Positions 55,401 through 63,707 are shown, counted from the stretch's first letter. The stretch is DNA of 64,000 nucleotides from Paenibacillus sacheonensis (GCF_009909195.1 NZ_JAAAMU010000012.1:124001-188000), one strand, 5' to 3'. Numbers and translations: made by a program. Notes: generated by a model not told the origin, from the sequence alone.

Positions 55401-56746
55401 TTGATGCTGTGCGCGCCCTGCGTCAGTCCTGTCAGCTCGTAGGCGTTCGCCGACTCGATCCACGTCGCGTTCGCCGTATCGACCGTCGTCTTCAGCGTGC
55501 CGTCCACGTAGATGTTCGCCTTGCCGCCCTGGGCGTGCTTCGTCAGGTACAGCTTGATCGAATTGCCCGTGAAGTTGAACTGAACCGCCTCGTTCGCATT
55601 CGCGACGTTGTCGTACATCCATGACCAGCCGTCGCTCCACCAGCCCGTTCCCGTGAAGGCAAAGGCCGATTGGGACGTATTGGCGGTCCATTGGCCGCTG
55701 TTCGGAACGGCGTTCTTATCGACGAGCGTATGCCCCGTCGCCGGTGCCGGCGGCGGGTCCAAATTCGCGGAAGGCTGCGTGCCGTAATCGAACGCCTTGA
55801 CCAGGACGTAGGCATCCCCGGCGATGGACTTGCCCGCCACTTCGACCTTGATGGTATGCGCGCCCTGCGTCAGTCCCGTCTGCTCGAACACCTTGGCCGA
55901 CTCGATCCAGCCGGCGTTCGCCGTGTCGACCGTGCTCTTCAGCGTGCCGTCGACGTAGACGTTTACTTTGCCGCCCTGCGCGTGCTTCGTCATATACAGC
56001 GCGATGGAGTTGCCCGTGAACGCGAACTGAACCGCCTCGTTCGCGTTGGCGACGTTGTTGTACATCCACGACCAGCTGTCGCTCCACCACTGCGTGCCCG
56101 TGAACGTGAAAGCCGTCTGCGTCGTATTGCCGGTCCATTGGCCCGAATTCGGCACGGCAGCCGCGTTCACGAGCGTATGGTTCGCCGCGGGAGCCGGCGG
56201 CGGATCCAGATTCGGAGCCGGCGGCGAGCCGTACACGAACGACTTGACCAGCACGTACGCGTCGGTCGTGACGGACTTGCCCGCCACCTCGACCTTGATC
56301 GTATGCGCGCCGTTCGTCAGGCCCGTCTGCTCGAACACCTTCTCCGATTCCACCCAGGTCGGGTTCACCGTGTCGATCGTGCTCTTCAGCGTGCCGTCCA
56401 CGTAGACGTTCACCTTGCCGCCATGGTCGTGCTTCGTCATGTTGAGGGCAATGTAATCGCCGGTAAAATGGAACGTGACCGCGTCGGTGGCATTGCTGAC
56501 GTTATTGTAGAGCCAGGACCACTCGTCGCTCCACCACTGCGTGCCCGTGAACGTGAAGGCCGTTTGCGTCGTATTATCGATCCATCGACCGGCATACGGG
56601 ATGCTGCCGCCATCCACGGTCGTTAACGTTTCTCCCGGGAGCGGATTAGCCTTGGTGCTGAGTGAAGTTCCGGGAATGAACCCGGAGAGCAGGAGCAGCG
56701 CAGCGAGCACGAGCGCCGTCCATCTAGTAATCGGCTTGTTCTTCAA
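52430..56746 (-). CDS. Large secreted GH16-type glycanase with four tandem modules and a CBM9-like end
   Basis: The 1438-residue protein has a signal peptide (1-33). Four repeats of about 130 residues follow (43-173, 191-322, 339-471, 486-617), each with WWSD.WSW(M/L)Y, TKH..GG, VYVDGTL.ST and TGL..GAHTIKVEVAGKS; they look like beta-sandwich sugar-binding modules, joined by Pro-rich linkers. A bridging domain (625-735) leads to the GH16 catalytic domain (about 765-1030) with E904-L-D906-V-L-E909 (ExDxxE) intact. A beta-rich region (1035-1225) and a CBM9/DOMON-like domain (about 1230-1438) close it. It would cut a beta-glucan-like or algal polysaccharide outside the cell. The start is TTG 56746, six bases after AGGAGG. 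Substrate is uncertain. Confidence 0.88.
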   Translation of the reverse strand: MKNKPITRWTALVLAALLLLSGFIPGTSLSTKANPLPGETLTTVDGGSIPYAGRWIDNTTQTAFTFTGTQWWSDEWSWLYNNVSNATDAVTFHFTGDYIALNMTKHDHGGKVNVYVDGTLKSTIDTVNPTWVESEKVFEQTGLTNGAHTIKVEVAGKSVTTDAYVLVKSFVYGSPPAPNLDPPPAPAANHTLVNAAAVPNSGQWTGNTTQTAFTFTGTQWWSDSWSWMYNNVANANEAVQFAFTGNSIALYMTKHAQGGKVNVYVDGTLKSTVDTANAGWIESAKVFEQTGLTQGAHTIKVEVAGKSIAGDAYVLVKAFDYGTQPSANLDPPPAPATGHTLVDKNAVPNSGQWTANTSQSAFAFTGTGWWSDGWSWMYDNVANANEAVQFNFTGNSIKLYLTKHAQGGKANIYVDGTLKTTVDTANATWIESANAYELTGLTQGAHSIKVEVAGKSISGDAYVLIKAFDYGSEQSNPDPGTDPDKIVVNASSNPHSGAWTTNAAEPEFTFNGAGWWSDGWSWMYDNVDNADESVDFHFTGTTIALYMTKQSQGGIVKVYIDGLLESTVDTYNAAWVDSANVFEETGLPAGAHTLTVKVSGKSISGSAYALIKAFEYTPSQGGGTSPYKFKLINVTSPAYYSTVSSGTVGVTFYAPGFTKASAESLHAPDSAHTNPYGYMKPLTSADITLDQNDSGKGSFTFNASDFPKGPAAIHIRAWNANGESDDSYLQIVNNAGSTAWNGGPGNTRSTVPAAIAAHGLTMQQVFLDDFTTLPTISYTGTGDTKYAAAKPDPYGWPEYADAKFTPPNWTYGAAVNYSPFSIVNSDYMKIETKNWNAVIEPNWGQKFTTGFLASMGTDGSGFVTKPGAAQYFETRLFLPPNPGLWPAFWTLTPNDPNGRPGNDELDVLEAYMGGNPTTTTYNHHTWGDGYGGIHTGGTASTNNFGSGVNLSEGWHTYGMLITEDTTYYYFDDQYIPNSSHATLDRSWTVGNYFMINNAFRKSDADSYRGGFDRYGNTGEMYVDWVRVFQVQNTGFTPLFTETTATPGSTVSIDIQRGSDVQALSGTYNMTLPTGWSVASGGSFASGHAKDTIVLGVPASFQQFQGTIGITPVAGGTTYPTKNVGFTTKGLYNTEISPSLNASGGYNLNFKYSNHAAGAVSNIVINASGPNGWTQSKTISSVAANASGTAVFTIPTLDGYAPGSFTFHVSLNGYSFDVQRAISALAAKKTATPITIDGTIHAGEWTGATDVVLNQASQASGTWGGVNDQSATAKAKWDDDYLYLTVQVKDDVHSMTQANIVDAWAGDSLQVSFDPARAAGPVAGGPHLSFTSALNSSTGAYGIAVDRSDYAALGLSYGQLLTRSHSFVKRDEVAKTTTYTLAFDWDDIRPAAYAGSKDIGISFVINDSDGSGRKGWLSYMGGIANGKDPAQFGDLILAD
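54896..56620 (-). repeat. Four tandem intragenic repeats
   Basis: The part of the GH16 gene for residues 43-617 consists of four units of about 135-148 codons each including linkers. Units 2 and 3 are the closest, with long nearly identical runs in protein and DNA; unit 4 is the most diverged. Such repeats can change number by recombination. Confidence 0.85.
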
Positions 56747-57072
56747 TCAAATCCTCCTATTCGTGTTTGGGAATGGGATTGTCCGATTTCTCTCATGCTG
56801 CTCAACCTGGCGAATTGGGGCGAAGGCCGTAACCGTACTGCCGCTTGCGCCTGCGTCCCCCCTAATCTGGGGCCGGTCAGCGGACGGCAATCGGCTTGGC
56901 TTTCGCTCGCGCTCCTCCTTTCTATCGCTTGGATACGTGTAGCGAGAAGATCGTATCATCACCCCCGCACAGCGAATAGGGGACAACATTCTGATTTCTA
57001 TGGTTTATGCAACGATTTTGACAATCGCTGCCCGGCTCGACGCGGCAACGCACCGTTCTGCGCTCAACATGC
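56747..57072. other. Gene-free region upstream of the GH16 gene
   Basis: This 326-base gap has no supported gene. A TTGTCA box lies on the minus strand (plus 57012-57017) with an AT-rich ATAGAAA about 17 bases on, a weak promoter candidate that would give a leader of about 240 bases. The leader shows no clear riboswitch or terminator to my eye. Confidence 0.4.
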
Positions 57073-58401
57073 TTAACCGTTGCGGGATTGCTTTAACTTC
57101 CCCCTGTATTCGTTCGGCGTTTTGCCGGTATGCCTCTTGAATACTTCGGAGAAGTAAGCCGGGTCCGAGTAGCCCACCAGCTCCACGATCTCGTACACCT
57201 TATAGCTGTTATCCAGCATCAGCTCCTTCGCCTTGTTCATCCGAATCGTCGTCAAATATTTCAAAAACCGCTCTCCCGCGTTCTTGAACAATAACGATAG
57301 ATGCCCCGTCGATATAAAAACGTGGTCCGCCACCTCCTTCAATGTCAGGCTCCGGCCGTAGTTGGCCTTCATGTACCGCTTCGCTTCCACCAGAATAATG
57401 CTGTCGCGGGAGGCATCGTCCTCCTCCGGGCTCTCTTCGTCAGCCGGCTCCGCGGTTGCCGCCCGCTGTTCGATTACCAATTCCTCTAAGTACGAAGACG
57501 CGACTTTAACCGAACCTTCCTCTTCGTTGCCGGCAAGCGCGGATCTCGCGGAAAGCATCGAGCGATGGATCTCCGACGGATCCGAGACGGTCACGCCGAT
57601 GCCCGTGGAGAACGTTGACCTGAACAGCCCGACATACCGGTGCAGCTGACCGACGATATCCGTGAACCGCTGGCGGCTGCCGTCCTTGGACAGCAAATAG
57701 ACCTCCAAACCCGCCCGATCGACCAGATGATAGCCGAAATGCTGCGAGTCCCAGAGATCGCTTACGATATTATCCAGCGAGAAGGCCAGCAGGTTCTGTT
57801 CCCGTTCCGAGATGCGCTTGCCATGAATAGCCAGCCGGTCCAGCCGAATGACGCCTGCCGTGTAGCTCTCCGCTTCCAGCAGCACCTCTCCCTCCGCGGC
57901 ATCCTGTTCCAGCGTCTCGCACTGCAAGGGCTTTTCGAACAACTTGCCGAGAAAATCGTCCCGCAGCACCTTCGTCAGTTGAGAGGCCTTGCGCGTCAGC
58001 ACCTCCAGCCGCTGCCGGTTCTGCTTCTGCTCGTCCAGCCGGACGGTCAGTCGCTTGATCGAATTGGACAGCTCCGGGAAGGACACCGGCTTCAGCAAAT
58101 AGTCGACCGCGCCGTGCTGCGTCGCTTTCTGGGCATAATTGAAATCGCTGTACCCCGATAACACGATGACTTTAATAAACGGATAGGTGCGATGAAGCGA
58201 CTCCATCAGCGCGATTCCGTCCATGAACGGCATCCGGATATCGGTCATCACGATATCGACCGGATGGTTCGACAGGAATTGAAGCGCTTCCAAACCATGG
58301 GCGCAGCAACCGGCCACTTCGATTCCATGGTCCCCCCATGTCCAAGCGGCCAAACCGTCGCGTATCACTTTCTCGTCGTCAACAATCAATAGCTGATACA
58401 T
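57073..58401 (-). CDS. YesN-type response regulator with AraC DNA-binding domain
   Basis: The 442-residue regulator has an N-terminal receiver with DDE (8-10), phospho-acceptor D54 in VMTDIRMPFMDG and K104-type YLLKP; a middle region (about 130-320); and a C-terminal AraC double helix-turn-helix (about 335-440) with VADHVFISTGHLSLLFKNAGERF and YKVYEIVELVGYSDPAYFSEVFKRHTG, both noted in part. In Paenibacillus such regulators pair with a YesM-type sensor kinase, but none is in the window. It lies between the GH16 and GH92 genes, so control of glycan genes is inferred. The start is ATG 58401. Confidence 0.9.
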   Translation of the reverse strand: MYQLLIVDDEKVIRDGLAAWTWGDHGIEVAGCCAHGLEALQFLSNHPVDIVMTDIRMPFMDGIALMESLHRTYPFIKVIVLSGYSDFNYAQKATQHGAVDYLLKPVSFPELSNSIKRLTVRLDEQKQNRQRLEVLTRKASQLTKVLRDDFLGKLFEKPLQCETLEQDAAEGEVLLEAESYTAGVIRLDRLAIHGKRISEREQNLLAFSLDNIVSDLWDSQHFGYHLVDRAGLEVYLLSKDGSRQRFTDIVGQLHRYVGLFRSTFSTGIGVTVSDPSEIHRSMLSARSALAGNEEEGSVKVASSYLEELVIEQRAATAEPADEESPEEDDASRDSIILVEAKRYMKANYGRSLTLKEVADHVFISTGHLSLLFKNAGERFLKYLTTIRMNKAKELMLDNSYKVYEIVELVGYSDPAYFSEVFKRHTGKTPNEYRGKLKQSRNG

Positions 58402-58547
58402 GCCAGATCGTCCCCCCGAGCGGTTTACTCTTCGCTAGACTTCTTCAATCGCGAGCGAAACCGGCAGCCGCCATGAGGCGATGACGGTTTCTTTCCCTGT
58501 ATGTACAGAAGCAAGGTATGCTGGAAACCGGTATTTCCTTCGCTTGG

Positions 58548-58575
58548 AACAAAACGGCGACGTCGCCGTCGCCGT
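58548..58575 (-). terminator. Likely terminator of the GH92 gene
   Basis: ACGGCGA (58554-58560) pairs with TCGCCGT (58569-58575); TTTTGTT follows on the minus strand. It lies 28 bases past the GH92 stop. The rest of 58402-58602 shows no supported gene. Confidence 0.55.
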
Positions 58576-58602
58576 CTTCATCCCCTATAGTAAAACAACT
58601 CT

Positions 58603-60750
58603 TCAAATCTTGTCCATCCGACCTGCGGGCTCTTTGAACGCGCCGGTCCCCCATGTTTTGTTCGGCCGATCTCCCATCCGCAGCGTCAAAATTCCGCCGG
58701 CCGCCACGTCCTCATGGTTAATGCGCGGCTCCGCGAGCGGCTTGCCGTTGATCTCCGCCGATTGAATGTATTTGTTGCGTCCGGATACGTTTTCCGCATG
58801 GACGGTGAACGTTCGGCCGCCTCCGACCGCGATCTCCGTTCGTTCGAACAACGGACTGCCCAGCTCGTAGCTCGCCTTGCCCGGGCAGATCGGATAGAAG
58901 CCCATCGCGCTGAACACGTACCAGGAAGACATCGCGCCATTGTCCTCGTCGCCGCAGATGCCCGTCGGCGTCGCCTGGTACCACAGCTTCATGATCTCCC
59001 GCAGGCGGCGCTGGGTTTTCCAAGGCGAAGACGTGTAGTTGTACAGGTACGGAATATGGAAGGCCGGCTCGTTGCCCTGGCAATATTGGCCCATGAGTCC
59101 GGTCGCATCCGGGAATTGTCCGAGGAACTGGTACTTCGAGCCGTCGTATTGCTCGGCGAACAGCGCATCCAGCCGTTCCTCGAATCGGTCCGCCCCGCCC
59201 ATCAGCTCGATCAGCCCTTCGATATCGTGCTGGACATGGAAGCTGTAAATCCAGGCATTGCATTCGGAGAAATAATCTCTTCCTCCCAGCCCCCCGCCGA
59301 GCTTCGGATCGAACTTCTCTACCCATTCGCCGTCGGCCGATTTGGGCGACATAAACCCGGTGGCTTCGTTGTACAGCTTGCGGTAATTCTGCGAGCGCTG
59401 CATGAAATACGCGTGATCTTCCTCGCGGCCCAGCTCCCGTGCCATCTGCGCGACGCACCAGTCGTCATAGGCATGCTCCAGCGTGACGGCGACGGACTGC
59501 CGCCGCTCGAAGCCGTCGACTTCCTTCACCCATTCCTTCTCCCCCGGACGAAGCGCAGGATAGAAGCCTTGCTCCAGGTAGACGCGGTCAAGTTCCGTGA
59601 GCGGTCCGTGAACCCATGGAAGCATCGTCACTTCCGTCGCATTGACTTTCATCGCCTCGTAGGCTTTGGCGGCATCGAAGTTCCGGTAGCCTTTGTTGTA
59701 TACGTCGTAAATGAACGCGGCCGTATGATTGCCCGTCATGACAGGCAGATCGCCCTGAACGAACGGAAATTGCGGCAGCCAGCCGCACTGCTCGTACATG
59801 CGCACGTACGAGTGGATCATGTCCTGCTTGCGTTCCGAATCCAGCAGCAGCTGCAGCGGATGCAGGCAGCGATACGTATCCCAGATATTATCCGATACGT
59901 AGAAATCGCGGCCGCCGCTCTCATGGACCTGGCCGTCGTAGGCGCTGTAGTAGCGGCCGTCCTCCGTAATGCTGCTCATATTGAGCAGGGAACGATACAG
60001 CGAGGTATAGAAAACCGTCTTCTGCTCCTCGGACCCTCCGGTCACTTCGATGCGGCTGAGCGCGCTCTGCCACGTCTCGCGCGCGGTCTGCTTCGTCTGC
60101 TCGAATGAGCGTTCGTCCAGCTCGCCGCTCAAATTGCATTTCGCTTGTTCATCGTCGATATACGAGATGCCGGCCCTCACCTCAAGCATTCCGCCTTCGG
60201 CCGCCACACGGAGCACGCGTCCCGCATGCCGCTCCGACTGCCAATCGCCGATTTCGACGACGGGCTCCGAGAACGCGAGATAGGTATAATGAGGGACGCC
60301 GTTCAGCGTGCCCGTAATCGTTGCCGAACGGTTCGAGAGCAGCGTCAGGCTTCCATTCTTGGGAAAACCGATGACCAGCACGGCAGACGGACGGTTCGGA
60401 TAGCGAAACCGGTAGATCGCGGATTGATAGGCAGCCGTCATTTCCGCCTCGATGCCTTCGTCTTCCAATAGAACATCATACGCATATGGCGTGGCATGCT
60501 CCAGATCGTGGTCGTAGAGCGAGGACAGCTTGGACGGATCGGCCAAATCGGCCTTTTGCGTCGGCATGAGGTAGGCGCACCCGGCCGGGAACCCGAATAT
60601 CCGCTCGGCCAAGTAGCGGTCCATAATGCCCGGCGTCGTTATCGGCGCAAGCTTCATCATGCCGTGAGGCAGCGAAACGGTCGGCGAAGTCGAGGTGAGC
60701 AGATGGCCGATCGTTCCGATCATTGGATTTACATAGTCGACAGCTAGCAT
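58603..60750 (-). CDS. GH92 family alpha-mannosidase
   Basis: The 715-residue protein has the two-domain GH92 plan: an N-terminal beta domain starting DYVNPMIGTIGHL and a C-terminal (alpha/alpha)6 barrel with DNIWDTYRCLHPLQLLL, the LGGRDYFSECNAW stretch and the hallmark GDEDNGAMSSWYVFSAMGFYPICPG (noted in part). GH92 enzymes are calcium-dependent exo-acting alpha-mannosidases. No signal peptide is seen, so it probably acts in the cytoplasm on imported oligosaccharides. GGAGGGG precedes ATG 60750. It follows the SGNH gene by 114 bases. Confidence 0.92.
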   Translation of the reverse strand: MLAVDYVNPMIGTIGHLLTSTSPTVSLPHGMMKLAPITTPGIMDRYLAERIFGFPAGCAYLMPTQKADLADPSKLSSLYDHDLEHATPYAYDVLLEDEGIEAEMTAAYQSAIYRFRYPNRPSAVLVIGFPKNGSLTLLSNRSATITGTLNGVPHYTYLAFSEPVVEIGDWQSERHAGRVLRVAAEGGMLEVRAGISYIDDEQAKCNLSGELDERSFEQTKQTARETWQSALSRIEVTGGSEEQKTVFYTSLYRSLLNMSSITEDGRYYSAYDGQVHESGGRDFYVSDNIWDTYRCLHPLQLLLDSERKQDMIHSYVRMYEQCGWLPQFPFVQGDLPVMTGNHTAAFIYDVYNKGYRNFDAAKAYEAMKVNATEVTMLPWVHGPLTELDRVYLEQGFYPALRPGEKEWVKEVDGFERRQSVAVTLEHAYDDWCVAQMARELGREEDHAYFMQRSQNYRKLYNEATGFMSPKSADGEWVEKFDPKLGGGLGGRDYFSECNAWIYSFHVQHDIEGLIELMGGADRFEERLDALFAEQYDGSKYQFLGQFPDATGLMGQYCQGNEPAFHIPYLYNYTSSPWKTQRRLREIMKLWYQATPTGICGDEDNGAMSSWYVFSAMGFYPICPGKASYELGSPLFERTEIAVGGGRTFTVHAENVSGRNKYIQSAEINGKPLAEPRINHEDVAAGGILTLRMGDRPNKTWGTGAFKEPAGRMDKI

Positions 60751-60864
60751 GGAATCCCCTCCGTATCTTCAGTCTTATCTATTGTAGCAAGGCAGCTTGG
60801 CCAGCTAAATAAGGCAAACCTCCAAAAAGTACGGGTATTCCTATGCTTATGGCCGACTTCCCCG

Positions 60865-62520
60865 TTACGGTGCCACGGCCTTGACGACCGCTTCTCCGAG
60901 CACCTGGTCGAATCGGCCCCAGTCGGGATCCACATTGCCGTAGGGATGATTGACCATATTGCCCTTCAGCTCGGTCACGTAATAGACGCCGAACTCGTGC
61001 AGCCGCTGAAAATACGCAAACCCGCCCACGAACGCGCATTCGAACTCCGCGGCGAGCCTGCGGTACAATTCATGCGCGTCTTCAACCTGGCGCATGGAGC
61101 CGCAGAAGAGCGGGTTCATGCCGTTGTTCGTTACGATCAGGCATGGGATGCCGTCCTGTCGAAGGCGTTCGAGAATGCTGCGTATGGCCGGCTCCGCCCC
61201 TGCGCCAAGCCCGGAATCGTTCAGCATGTATTCCAGAATGACGAGATCGGGGTTCACGCTCTTCACTTCATGCTCGTACCGCAGCAAGCCGCGGGCGGAG
61301 TTTTCTCCTCCGATCGCAACGTTGGAAGAGTAGATCATAGAAGCAGGGCAGCCATGGCGCAGCGCGCGAATCAGCTGGTATGGCCAACGACCCGAACGCG
61401 TCGTGCTTTCCCCGTAGAAGGCGATACGCACCGGATTGCCTTCAAGCAGCTTGCGCCTGAACGGCTCGAGCGCCTCGCGGTTCAGTACGGGAATCGCGGC
61501 GAGCGCCTCTTCCTTCGGATGCGGGAAATTCATAACGGAGTGCGGGTCGGCGCTTATCCGGTAACTGGCCCCCTCCTTCAGCGACTCTGGCGGCACCGTA
61601 CGGAAATCAAGCGACAATCCCCAATCCACCGTATGCCCGTATGCGCTCAGCGTGACCAGCGGCACCGGCTTATCCAGCGAAGCCGTTATCGGAGTCGTCC
61701 AGCGCAGCGATTCCTCGTCCAAGCTGCGCTCCCGGCCGTAATCGGTACCGGACGACGCCATGAGCAGCATCACGGAACGATCGTCCGGCGAATAGGCGAT
61801 TACCTCTACCTCGTATGTGCGGGGCGTCGCGTCCAAGTAACGGCCCGACAGCGCCGGAAGCGGCGCCGCATCCTGGCCTTCGGACAATTCCTTCGGCGCG
61901 ATGCCCGCTCCCCCGTCATAGAGCGATTGCTCGCCCCAGCCCGTAAATACATTGGCCAGCACGACGCCGCCTTGAACGGCCGGCGGATCCGGCAGCAGCA
62001 GCTCGCGGGACTCCGGCGCCTCCGTCAGCCCCTCGACGACGACGATTCTCCCATCCTCCCGCAGCACGATGGAATCATAGCGGCAGAGCCATACGTCATA
62101 ATCCAGCAGCAGCATCTGCCCGTCCGCGATGCGTCCCCGGGGATGCCGCTTAATCGTTCCCCAGTAATAATCAAAGCTGTAATCTTCTTCCGGGCGGTAG
62201 AGGACGGACCGGCTTTCGTCATAGACGCGAAACGTATCCGGCACCATCCGCTGATACGGCATGCCGCCGCTGCCGCGAATATCCTCTCCATTCCAGAAGC
62301 AGGGCGACTGCCCCGATTCGCCGGTCATGGCGTAGCGCTGATTGCGGTACGCTCTGCTGCCGCCGGGGCGAACCGGCAGCGAAGTTTCCTCTGCGATCGT
62401 GAAGCTTCTTCCATCCGCCAATCGAATCGTTCCGGGCACAACCTTTACTTGCCATGGCAATTGCCGATCGCATACGACGCGGCATGTACCTCTCTCTACA
62501 ACCTGATCGGTATCTGGCAT
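60865..62520 (-). CDS. SGNH/GDSL-type hydrolase with N-terminal beta-rich domain
   Basis: The 551-residue protein has a long N-terminal beta-rich part (1-355) and a C-terminal SGNH domain: block I FYGESTT with S372, block II IGGEN (G404), block III LND (N434) and block V NHPYGN with H525. The usual DxxH aspartate is absent (M522), as in the NHPN-like branch. No signal peptide is seen. Such enzymes remove acetyl or other acyl groups from sugars. Position before GH92 suggests it trims esters from the same glycan. GGGGAGG precedes ATG 62520. Confidence 0.82.
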   Translation of the reverse strand: MPDTDQVVERGTCRVVCDRQLPWQVKVVPGTIRLADGRSFTIAEETSLPVRPGGSRAYRNQRYAMTGESGQSPCFWNGEDIRGSGGMPYQRMVPDTFRVYDESRSVLYRPEEDYSFDYYWGTIKRHPRGRIADGQMLLLDYDVWLCRYDSIVLREDGRIVVVEGLTEAPESRELLLPDPPAVQGGVVLANVFTGWGEQSLYDGGAGIAPKELSEGQDAAPLPALSGRYLDATPRTYEVEVIAYSPDDRSVMLLMASSGTDYGRERSLDEESLRWTTPITASLDKPVPLVTLSAYGHTVDWGLSLDFRTVPPESLKEGASYRISADPHSVMNFPHPKEEALAAIPVLNREALEPFRRKLLEGNPVRIAFYGESTTRSGRWPYQLIRALRHGCPASMIYSSNVAIGGENSARGLLRYEHEVKSVNPDLVILEYMLNDSGLGAGAEPAIRSILERLRQDGIPCLIVTNNGMNPLFCGSMRQVEDAHELYRRLAAEFECAFVGGFAYFQRLHEFGVYYVTELKGNMVNHPYGNVDPDWGRFDQVLGEAVVKAVAP

Positions 62521-62617
62521 GATCCTAAATTCCTCCCCTTTGCATGACGAAGTCTATACACCATTTCTTGATCGGTGCGTTACATCCTTCCGTTGGTGGA
62601 GAAGATACCGGGATTTA

Positions 62618-62757
62618 AGCCTTAACTAGGCTTAACCCTTAACAAGCCTAATTCTTAACAACAATCAAGCCTAAGTCTTAACACCACCTAAGTCATGACA
62701 CCACCTAAATCTTAACGACGCTCAAGCCTTAACTTCACCTTAGATTTCACTTAACCC
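62618..62757. repeat. Degenerate TTAAC repeat array upstream of arsR
   Basis: TTAAC occurs at 62622, 62632, 62639, 62655, 62678, 62712, 62729 and 62751, with TGACA at 62696, mostly as (C)CTAAGTCTTAACACCA-like units of 16-23 bases. The array fills most of the gap 62521-62805. It has no coding potential. Confidence 0.7.
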
Positions 62758-62770
62758 GCAAATTTAAGTA

Positions 62771-62799
62771 TTTACTTAATTAAGTAATTAGTTTATTAT
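62771..62799 (+). promoter_or_regulatory. arsR promoter with a palindromic operator
   Basis: TTTACT (62771-62776) and TATTAT (62794-62799) are 17 bases apart. The perfect palindrome TACTTAATTAAGTA (62773-62786) covers the -35 and spacer. The predicted start is at or next to ATG 62806, giving a leaderless mRNA; no ribosome site lies before this ATG. Self-repression is likely. Confidence 0.65.
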
Positions 62800-62805
62800 A
62801 AATCC

Positions 62806-63171
62806 ATGGATACTTTCACAGCGATCGCTGACCCCAACAGACGCCATATTATTGAATTGCTTGCCGAGAACGGCCAGCTTTCCGCGTCGGACATCTCCGG
62901 CAGCTTCACGATCAGCCCGCAGGCGATCTCGCAGCATCTGAAGGTGCTTCGCGAGGCGAACGTAGTCACCGTGGAGAAGAAGGCGCAGCAGCGGATCTAC
63001 CGCCTCAATGAGGAGTCGATCGCCGAGGTGGAGGCGTGGGCCCATCGTTACAGACAGCTGTGGAGCAAGCGATTCGAGAAGCTCGACGGCCTATTGCAAG
63101 CGCGGATGGTGCAGAACCGGCCGCATAAGAAGCCAAAGAAAGGGATGGATAACGATGACGGTATTGAATGA
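62806..63171 (+). CDS. ArsR-family transcriptional regulator
   Basis: The 121-residue protein starts with FTAIADPNRRHIIELLAENG and has a winged helix with SPQAISQHLKVLREANVVTVEKK, the standard ArsR/SdpR fold. No metal-binding cysteine motif is seen, so it is of the non-metal type often paired with AHSA1 genes. The C-terminal 20 residues are basic then acidic. It overlaps the next gene by 17 bases. It would repress this pair through the palindrome in its promoter. Confidence 0.9.
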   Translation: MDTFTAIADPNRRHIIELLAENGQLSASDISGSFTISPQAISQHLKVLREANVVTVEKKAQQRIYRLNEESIAEVEAWAHRYRQLWSKRFEKLDGLLQARMVQNRPHKKPKKGMDNDDGIE

Positions 63172-63655
63172 GACGAAGTTAACGGCAGAGCCGGGCAAAC
63201 AAGCGATTCTGATCGAGAGAGAATTCGATGCGCCGCGCGAGCATGTATTCGAGGCTTTCACGGATGCGGATTTGTTCGTGCAATGGATGGGACCGAGCGC
63301 GCTGACCATGGAGCTGGAGAAGTTCGATGCACGGGACGGCGGGGCGTGGAAATACGTCTCCAAAGATCCGAACGGCGGCGGGGCTTATGCGTTCTGCGGC
63401 GTATTTCACGAAGTGACGGCGCCGGAGCGGATCGTCCAAACCTTCGAGTTCCTCGGACTTCCGGAGCGCGGGCATGTGACGCTGGAGACGGCGGTATTCG
63501 AGGAGCTGCCCGGCGAACGGACGATCGTGAAGATGGAGTCCGTGTTCCGTTCGGTTGCGGACCGCGACGGCATGCTGCAATCCGGCATGGAAGGCGGCAT
63601 GAACGATTCGTTCAACCGGCTGACGGAGCTGTTGAAGACGCTTCGCAAGCGCTAG
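63155..63655 (+). CDS. SRPBCC/AHSA1 family protein
   Basis: The 166-residue protein has the START-like AHSA1 fold: IEREFDAPREHVFEAFTDADLFVQWMGP, GGAWKYVSKDPNGGGAYAFCGVFHEV and the C-terminal helix GGMNDSFNRLTELL, noted in part. Such proteins bind hydrophobic ligands in the cytoplasm. ATG 63155 lies inside the arsR end, with AAAGGGA upstream, so the two are coupled. Function is unknown; ArsR-AHSA1 pairs are common in Firmicutes. Confidence 0.9.
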   Translation: MTVLNETKLTAEPGKQAILIEREFDAPREHVFEAFTDADLFVQWMGPSALTMELEKFDARDGGAWKYVSKDPNGGGAYAFCGVFHEVTAPERIVQTFEFLGLPERGHVTLETAVFEELPGERTIVKMESVFRSVADRDGMLQSGMEGGMNDSFNRLTELLKTLRKR

Positions 63656-63668
63656 CGCCATCTGAATG

Positions 63669-63707
63669 AAGGGCCGGTTGAACCCGCATGCGGGTCAATC
63701 GGCCCTT
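63669..63707 (+). terminator. Hairpin after the AHSA1 gene
   Basis: AAGGGCCGGTTGA (63669-63681) and TCAATCGGCCCTT (63695-63707) pair with one mismatch, and CCCGCATGCGGG closes the top. Few Ts follow. Confidence 0.75.

Noticed and set aside
58435-58581. Minus-strand frame of 48 codons after the GH92 gene
   Set aside because: AGGGG directly touches the ATG, and the first codons lie in the terminator-like GGCGAC repeats; no recognisable protein.
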